A stretch of DNA of 64,000 bases from NCBI RefSeq assembly GCF_963583255.1, contig NC_084806.1, positions 17,464,317-17,528,316 on the forward strand. Reading direction: 5' to 3'. Below, one piece after another: positions 57,046-64,000 of this stretch. The notes under the pieces are model-generated. The model was not told where the DNA came from. It did not search any database and was given only the letters and a program-made list of their open reading frames with translations. Within the stretch, counting starts at the first letter, position 1. Each line of letters begins with the position of its first letter. The translations under genes were made by a program, and so were the position numbers. Origin of the DNA: Pyrus communis. Taxonomy: Eukaryota; Streptophyta; Magnoliopsida; Rosales; Rosaceae.

Positions 57046-57960
57046 TGATTTGATACGTTTCCTTCTAACATAAAAGCCAATTCAAAGTACAAGTTTTCCT
57101 AAAGTAAAAAATAATGCTTGGTAGGCCAAATTATCCAACGTGTCATTCATAAGAGATAGAGTGGTATTAACTTATAATTACCACTAGAGATATTTAAAAT
57201 TTAGAAATCAATAATTGCTACAAATAAGAATAGTCAAGAAAAAGTAACATTTGTTCTTCTCTCTTTTTATTTTTTTAAAGAAAATTGGATTATTTCGAAT
57301 GATTACTTAATTTAGATTTGGTCAATTAATTAAAAATTCATCAAATTGAAATTTGATTTCGACAAAATGTAAAGCATTAGTCCTTCTATTGTAACGTTGT
57401 GTATTATTTAAGAAAAAGAAAACGAGAGTCGTATTCTCAGTAGTTAAATAACCTTTTGAACCTTCAACTAAAGGTCATTGATTTTAAAAATTTTATCAAA
57501 TAATGTTGTCGCTTAACTTGGTAAAACAATACTTTCAAAAAAAACCAAAAAAACCAAACAGGACGAAACTCATTTTTGAAGTAACTCACTCACAAATATT
57601 ATGGACTGTTTGGTAAACAACAAATATACAAGTAGTCATTTTGAATTTCGTTTCTGTGCGGACACAAATGAAAAAGTTTCAAAAGAATCTAACAACTCAA
57701 GGGCCATAATTCATTAACCAAAACATGGAGGGGGCAATTTAACAGAAAAAGGAAACAATAAGGAAAGTGACAACCACCAATTATTACATACTGTGGAAGT
57801 CCGCGGTCAATTATTTCTGTAATGTTTGCCCAAAAAAACAAAGGAAAATTATTGTTTCTGTATTATTTCGCAAAATTAATAAAAAAATTAAATTTATTAG
57901 AGCAAAGTGTTTATATTTGCCCTTTCCTCTGAAACCACGGAGGCGTTAGAGAAGACCAGA
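57046..57960. other. Upstream intergenic region of the FLZ gene
   Basis: AT-rich, no gene. The 60-codon frame at 57767 has no recognisable product. Confidence 0.4.
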
Positions 57961-58193
57961 GAGAAGAGACCTGAAAGGTGATCTTCCTCTGCATCTGTCT
58001 CTCTCCCTCTCTTTCTCTCTCTAGAGACACTCAAGTTTTTAGATTTGAGAGAGAGAGAGATAGGAAGTACTTCTCACCAAAGCTGCACTGAATTTGGCAA
58101 AATATATATAAAAAAAAAATCCCTTTCCCACTTGCTGGATAATCCATTGCTTCTACTTCACTCCCTCTAAGTTTTGCAGAAAACCTTTATCTC

Positions 58194-58236
<43 letters not shown>

Positions 58237-58417
58237 TAAGATCTCCAATCTTTCCTGGTTTCCTAAAGAGTCAAGAAAAACCCTTTTCTCTGCACTCGGT
58301 CTTCCTCTGCTTTTTTGACAATCCCACCTTTAATTCAGCTAAAAAAAATCACAAATCATTCAATTTAGCAAAAATAAGGGAATCTGAACATAACCCAGTT
58401 GCAGATTTTCCCGGAAA
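57961..58417 (+). promoter_or_regulatory. Promoter and leader of the FLZ gene
   Basis: Two simple repeats flank a TATA-like AATATATATAAAA (58101-58113): CT/GA-rich 57990-58060 (CTCTCTCCCTCTCTTTCTCT, then GAGAGAGAGA) and (CT)n at about 58191-58231. CT-rich tracts near the start site are common in plant promoters. A leader of about 280 bases is likely. Confidence 0.5.
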
Positions 58418-61400
58418 ATGGAGAACATTTCCGGGAAAAAGCGACCCACAATCAGTCTCTCACTTTTTACTACTTTTTCCGAGTCAATTTCCTCTGACAA
58501 GTCCCCCAATTCAATCAAATCCCCCCGAAATTTCCAAGAGGGGGTTGTTGGGCTTGGAATAGTGGCTGCCATGACTGATTTGGGCAACCCCAATGAAGTG
58601 GCTTTGTCTGACAAGTCGCCTAGGTCGAGCCCAATCCCCATAGTCTCTGCAGCTAAGCCTGCAGCTAATTTCAGAGGTGGATTTTGTGTGGAGAGGGCAG
58701 GGGCTGTGGTGGATGAATTGTCCGAGAGCTATACATGTGTGATTTCGCATTTCGGAAACAATTTGACATCGAAAAAGGTTTATTTCGATGATGAGCTGAG
58801 TGGGGTTGTGGATGATCCTAATGGTGGTGTGGTGGTGACCTCTGGGGTGTTCTATGTTTCTCCACTGAGTGTTGGTGAAGTGGGAAGAGAGTTTTGGGCC
58901 TCGGATTTTCTCAGTAGTTGTTATCTTTGCAAGAAGCAGCTTCATGGGCTGGACATTTTCATGTACAGGTAAAAGAAAAACAAAAGTCATACATACATAC
59001 AAACATATATACTTACATACATATGTATTTAAGTTCTCTTGATGTATTGTTATGAATTAAATCCCTTTTGATTATTCATTTCGGTGAAGCATGATTTAGG
59101 AAATTGTGGATTTTGAACCATGTTGATGGTTTTGATTACGGGCTAATGTTTGGCATATTGATTATGTTGTCTTAGTGGGAGATTGTGTTTTGAATGGATT
59201 TGAACTTAGGCTGATGGTTGTTTTATGAACATGGATGAATTGACCAATTCTTGGAGATGTATGATGCATCGGTTTTGTTCAAGTTTACAAGTAGATTTTA
59301 AGTTCAAGAATGATACCGTAGATGCTGAACAAACTGGCCAATCCTTTACATAATTTTTGGTCTATGGTAAGCTGTCGGTCTAGGCAGGAGGATGTTACTC
59401 ATGGATCTGCATCAGCAGCTTTATCGTTTCTCCCCATATTAGTAATCTTTTCTTTTGAGTAGAGGGTTACCTTTCATGGCATGATTTTGAGGTTTAACTG
59501 TTTTAAGTTATGGTTTGTCCTTGAATGGTACTTGAATGACTTTATTCCCGTATTAGGTCATCTCCTTTGGTCCTTTACGTTGTGTGCTTGAATTCATGCA
59601 GAAGATGTTCAAATATTGTTTTCCTTTTGAGAACAATTTTAGGTTTTAAGTATTATTTCAGAATGTTACTGGAAATCCTTATGTGATTGTTGTGTTCTCT
59701 CTATTGTCCTCGACGAAATGTACAGCTTGATTAAGCTGATATTCCACTTCTGGCGTTGTCGTTGTGCCAACTTGCTAATAGTACTCTCAGTAAGCTTTTG
59801 AAGGGTAAGATACAAGTATGCCAGGCAAAGTAATTTAAGTCGGTCATTCTCTGTTGGACTTATGTACTCTAGCATCAATAAGTAGCTTGTGGATTGGTTT
59901 TCGCTCTCAAGTCCTTAACTTAGGTTCTCATTGATTGTATTGAAACCGATTCATTTTCAGAAAATTAAGCAAAATCATTAGTGACAATGTCTTAATCTTG
60001 TGAATATATCAGTATAATTATTTATGCCAGGCTGTACACCAATCATTAGTTTGTTAATTTGATGTCATTAGACTGTTGCATGCTTAAGAAGTAATGCCAT
60101 GTTTGTTTTCTCTTGAGACTCATTGGAACTTGCATCTTTAGAAACTTAGGATGGAATGCCAGCTCCAAGCTGTTTCCTTAATGAACACTTGCAAGTTACA
60201 TCTTTGATTGCAGTCATTTGGTTTTATAGTATTAAAGATTCCGTCGAGTTAATATGTGCGTATATATTAATTATTATAACTTTCTTACTAGTAATCCTAT
60301 AAGAAAGTGGTCATTTCCTTCGGAAAAAAAATAAAAAAATTGGCCACTGCTTTTACCATGGTGTAGCATCGCCACTCTACTTAATGGATCCACCTGTTAT
60401 ACAAGTACCGTTCCCCTAGACCCCATGGTCCAAGAAAATTGAGGTAACCCACCGTTTGATCTTATTCCAACAGCGGAGGAGAAATTACAACAACAAAAGT
60501 TAAATGACCACCGACTGTTGGATTAAGATCAAACGTTGGGTGACCACAATTTCCTTGGACCATGTGGTCTTGGAGAACGGGTCTGCCTATTATACGTAGT
60601 GTATGGTTAAGTTTTTTGTAATAAATAAAACCATGCTAGTTACACGTACATAGCATTGAGTAGGATGGTGAAGTTGTACATTAATTGAAGGTAGTGAGCA
60701 AAGTTGTTCTCTTCTTAATCTTCTGAGCAAAAGTTGGAGAATCAGTGGCCTTTCAGTTGTGTAGCATTCATAATTTGGAGAATCGTACTAACAATTAATA
60801 ATTCTACTGCTTTCTCTTATGTACTTAAATTCTTCTTTTTCCTGCACAAACGCTGTGAGAAATTGCCTTAGATGGTGTAATATCTTACGATATCTTTTGA
60901 AATTGGATGAGCCTCTATTGGAAATTTAGTTCAGAGTTCATAGAAAGCTCATCGTTGAATTATGTGTGAAAATTCTCAAAGTATTAGAATCCTGAAAGTG
61001 CAGCTTTCCGAAAGGACATACGCATTATGTTAAGAGAGAGAACACTATTGGAGAAAGATTCCAAACTCCATGCTGGTGAGATATTTTGATGCAATTATTG
61101 ATGGAGAAAATTCCAGCTGGTTTTGTTTTTGTTTCAATTTCTGAGTATTTAGATCTCTTAATTGAGATATTTTACGATAGATAGCGAAAGAACTTTGTTT
61201 CGGAATTGTGGTCCTTGTTTGCTACTGCATCTGGTGTTGACTTTGTTTCTTCCGAATGGTAGGGCTATGAACTTGTCAATTTGAAAATGGGGGATGGGTC
61301 TTTGCAATATACTTGGCATCTTCCATATCCTTTGATGTAACTTAGATTCTTTCTTCAGGGGTGAGAAAGCATTTTGCAGCGCCGAGTGCCGTGACAAGCA

Positions 61401-61518
61401 CATTCGAAGCGATGATCATAAAGAGAAGTGCAGAACCGAAGCATTGAAATCGCTTGAGTACTCGGTGTCTCCCTGCTCCAGTCCGCTCGTCTTCTTATCC
61501 GGGGTTGCTGTGGCATGA
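58418..61518 (+). CDS. FLZ (FCS-like zinc finger, DUF581) protein
   Basis: Two exons, 58418-58968 and 61359-61518, splice in the middle of an Arg codon (AG|GTAAAA ... TTCAG|G) and give 236 residues. The N-terminal part is Ser/Pro-rich and disordered (MENISGKKRPTISLSLFTTF), with a conserved block VGLGIVAAM and the AAKPAANFRGG and ESYTCVISHFG motifs. The FLZ finger (about 164-210) has FLSSCYLCKKQLHGLDIFMY, then EKAFCSAECRDKHIRSDDH, with the paired Cys residues and Phe-Cys-Ser motif intact. FLZ proteins are adaptors of the SnRK1 energy-sensing kinase and respond to sugar and stress; that role is known of the family, not shown here. The intron position inside the finger is usual for the family. 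Confidence 0.92.
58969..60407. other. FLZ intron, first part
   Basis: About 1.4 kb of intron DNA without any recognised exon or repeat boundary, apart from short ATACATAC repeats near 58990-59020. Confidence 0.4.
60408..60581. mobile_element. Foldback MITE in the FLZ intron
   Basis: Left arm 60408-60478 (CCGTTCCCCTAGACCCCATG ... CAACAGCGG) pairs with the inverted right arm 60511-60581 (CCCGTTCTCCAAGACCACAT ... CAACAGTCGG) over about 70 bases with roughly a dozen mismatches, leaving a loop of about 30 bases. The RNA would form a long hairpin. No clear target duplication. Confidence 0.75.
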
Positions 61519-62409
61519 AAGTTTACCAATACCTATATTGTAAATAATAGAAGAAAGATGGGAAAGATGATCCGAATAAATTGGGACAAGGTTCAAGCAG
61601 GCACTCTATACAGTCTAAAATACTTACAACATTAAACAATATGTAATATTGAGGCCACCCCATTTTTTGGGATGATCTGCCAGTTTCTGTGAACACGATT
61701 CGGCTAAGTCTATTTATATGGTAATATTTAAGCCAGTGAAAATCCAGCCAATTTGCAGTCCATTTATTGGGCAACAGACCGTCCCTGCCAAGTTGCCAAC
61801 TGAAATATCCCGTCTTGTCAACAAGCGTTTTAGAGTCAAACACGACACGGAAGAAAGTCATTGTAACGAACCAACCGAGCTACAAACTCTTTACCAATTC
61901 AAATTACTAGTCAATTCCAATCGAATTCTTTTAATCCCGAAAACCTAAAAATAACTTCTCATTCTACAAAGACTCATCCTTGCATGAATAAGACGACATG
62001 TGTTCTTCATAAAACACTAATCGACCAAGTTTTTGCTAAATTTTGACCACTAAATTTGAATCATTTAACGCTGTCACCAAATTAACAAATAAAGAATTGC
62101 ATTGTAGTTATTGAGCAGCAATTAGTAAAACAATCACATTTAGACTTCGACGTCGGGAGCTAGTACATTGTGATGTTTTCTATGAATCAAGTTCAACTTA
62201 GCATCAAAAACCAAAGAAAATCAATAACAAAGAGGCAAGCGAAAACTTCATCGAGCTCCAAGTAAAATCTAGTCCTCAACCTGCCAAATAGTATTCAAAT
62301 GCAATCACTAAATCAGTTGTTCAAAAAATAACAAAGTTAGACTAGAAGATGGAACCAAAAAATCAATTTTATGAGCACTCTCAAAGAATCAGATGACAAT
62401 TGGTGACCA
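61519..62409. other. 3' region of the FLZ gene and intergenic DNA
   Basis: Contains the FLZ 3' UTR. A 112-codon minus-strand frame (61523-61861) overlaps it and has no recognisable domain, so I do not call it a gene. Confidence 0.4.
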
Positions 62410-63084
62410 TGTTGGAAATAATAAGATTCTCTATTAAATTTTGTTGTGAACATCGCATTTAAGAAAGAAAAATAGAAGACGAAAAAAAACTCAGAAATTG
62501 AAAACAAAATAACCATGACAAACAACACCAAGAATTAACGTGGTTTAGCTATATATGCCTACGTCCACAGGGCAACAACAACAATCTTTCACTATATCAA
62601 TAATGAGTACAACATATAATCTTGCCAAGCCTCTAGGACTAAGACTTGACGAAAAACCTAAAAGACAAGAACAAGAAACTAGTACACTCTTATCTCTTTT
62701 ATTTTCTTTTGCACGCACTTTGCCCTTCTCTCACTCTTTGACACCTTGAGTGGTACACAACTTATTGTTTTGCTCCAATTCAAAACTAGTGCAACAGCCC
62801 CTTTATATAGACATAATAAAGGTCTTTTTCAATAACGATTACTAGTCCTAATTGGAATCCAGTAATGAATCCTTCTCTAACTGAGAAACTAACTCCAATT
62901 GGGTAAGCAACTTCAATTGGGTAAACAATTAAAATTGGGTAGGCAATTTAATATGAGAAAACAATTTAAACTGGGTAAACAACTTCAATTGGGAAACCAA
63001 CTCCAATTGGGTAAACAATTTAATCATCTAAGACTATAAATCTAATAGACTTAGACGACTCATCATGGTTGGAAAAACCCAACA
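62410..63084 (-). mobile_element. Copia-type LTR (single copy)
   Basis: Bounded by TGTTGGAAAT at the left and ACCCAACA at the right, giving TG...CA ends in either direction. On the minus strand there is a TATA box (CTATATAAAGG, about 62808-62798) and, near the far end, sequence matching copia LTRs (ATTAACGTGG-type words near 62535). Flanking 5-mers GACCA and AATTT do not match, so it is not a simple solo LTR; the rest of the element is deleted or lies outside. Confidence 0.55.
62891..63016. repeat. 18-bp minisatellite, seven copies, inside the LTR
   Basis: Seven exactly spaced 18-bp units of the form AACTCCAATTGGGTAAAC with one to seven changes each. It lies in the upstream (U3) part of the LTR relative to its TATA box, where repeated units often act as enhancers. 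Confidence 0.9.
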
Positions 63085-64000
63085 AATTTCTCGTTAATTC
63101 TGGAAGCAGTAATTAAGCCTATGCCAAGTGAATCCTGTATATTTACTTCCTCTCGACTGCGCCAAATTATCAGCCTTCCCACCCCCACGAGGCTGTCAGC
63201 AGGACATGGCTCATATACTAACACTGCATAGAGGAGCCAACTTGAAACCACTAGGTTACTTGTGACCATGCAACTTCACTTCCTCTAATGCGAAAAAATC
63301 ATCCAATATCGTGGAAGCTAACCAGACACAACAGATTGTTCATCTGATATCAGTCAACCCACATCCCCATTTTAAGAACTCATAAACCATGATACAAATG
63401 GAACACAACAGAAATATGACTCCAAATCACTGCATAAGTGGTCAGCTACGGGAAGCGCAATTTCATAGTCAAAATGAATTATTATATGAAATGCTTTATT
63501 TGCTGTTTCACAGATAAAGGCTTTGTTGTTGTTGATGTTTCACAGATAAGCTTTTTTAAAATAGAATGAAAACACCAATACCAATTATAAGATAGAGTAA
63601 GATGGGTAGTGATATGCATGTCTACTAGGAGCTTTTATAAACATCAATTACCCTTCCAAAGTTCATGTGCGTCCAATCTCCACTATTAAGCCCATCAAAG
63701 CTCTTTTCCTGCCAGTAGTGTTGATTATTTCTCTTAGTTCAAACTTCAGATATCTACCAAGCATGGAATTATAGTCGTAACTTTTTCCATTTCTTTGATT
63801 TTACTCTCCAACTACGCTCTGAGTTCACATAGCACTAAGATCTTCCATCCATAACTTTCTGCAAAATGCTCCTCTTAGAAATCTACTTTATGGCTCCATT
63901 AGGTTCCGATCGACTTACTCACTGACACACACACCCCATTATAAATAATTATATCTGCGAATGCATATTAAAAAGATTTTCTGCCTAGTTTTGTTGAAAA
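63085..64000. other. Right edge of the window, no gene recognised
   Basis: A 68-codon minus frame at 63063-63269 (with SLVGVGRLIIWRSREEVNIQ) has no recognised family and overlaps the LTR end. TTCACAGATAA is repeated near 63510 and 63540. Nothing else supported. Confidence 0.4.

Noticed and set aside
61523..61861. 112-codon minus frame beside the FLZ gene
   Set aside because: Lies over the FLZ 3' UTR, has no recognised domain and no visible splice partners.
62410..63084. Solo LTR
   Set aside because: The 5-mers beside the two ends (GACCA and AATTT) do not match, so a clean solo LTR is not supported.

Overview
This is nuclear DNA of a flowering plant, most likely a member of the rose family (apple/pear group). 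That placement is an inference: the genes are plant genes with GT-AG introns, the DNA is AT-rich and packed with plant transposon families, and several repeats and retroelement reading frames resemble ones I associate with Malus, Pyrus and Prunus. I could not run a search to confirm it.

Four host genes are recognisable. (1) A minus-strand gene at the left edge whose first three coding exons encode the start of the 26S proteasome ubiquitin receptor RPN13; the rest lies left of the window. (2) A plus-strand three-exon gene (36372-41280) for a pollen-receptor-like LRR receptor kinase with a degenerate catalytic core (a predicted pseudokinase). (3) A plus-strand seven-exon gene (42715-45922) with a universal-stress (USP) domain and a coiled coil, like the front half of U-box/USP receptor-like kinases but with no kinase domain and a hydrophobic C-terminal tail. 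(4) A plus-strand two-exon FLZ (FCS-like) zinc-finger gene (58418-61518).

Between and inside these genes lie transposons, several defined to the base by target-site duplications. From left to right: a non-autonomous hAT element (1825-3049) just upstream of the RPN13 promoter; a second hAT element (3237-20579) split by a complete 16.4 kb Ty3/gypsy Tat-lineage LTR retrotransposon (3411-19768) with decayed gag-pol, dual RNase H and two antisense reading frames (a plant-mobile-domain protein and a coiled-coil protein); decayed retroelement remnants (21.3-25.2 kb), including an internally inverted Ty1/copia gag; a 7.45 kb CACTA element (26943-34396) whose TNP2-type transposase pseudogene is interrupted by about 450 bp of scrambled plastid DNA (trnI intron and ndhI); a TIR element (34862-35805); SINE copies and a CT tract in the receptor-kinase intron; a TRIM element in the USP-gene intron; an inverted pair of retrotransposon LTRs (46.4-49.5 kb); an unclassified repeat-rich region with minisatellites (49.5-52.6 kb); a Harbinger-like MITE, a Mutator-like MITE with a perfect 9-bp duplication, and a foldback element in the FLZ intron; and a copia-type LTR fragment (62410-63084) with an 18-bp minisatellite.

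The strongest candidates for a second look are the plastid DNA captured inside the CACTA transposase, the antisense gene pair in the Tat retrotransposon, the kinase-less USP/coiled-coil gene, and the minisatellite-built element at 49.5-52.6 kb. Nothing here is a clear new defence or metabolic system; the interest lies in nested-transposon architecture and gene truncation.
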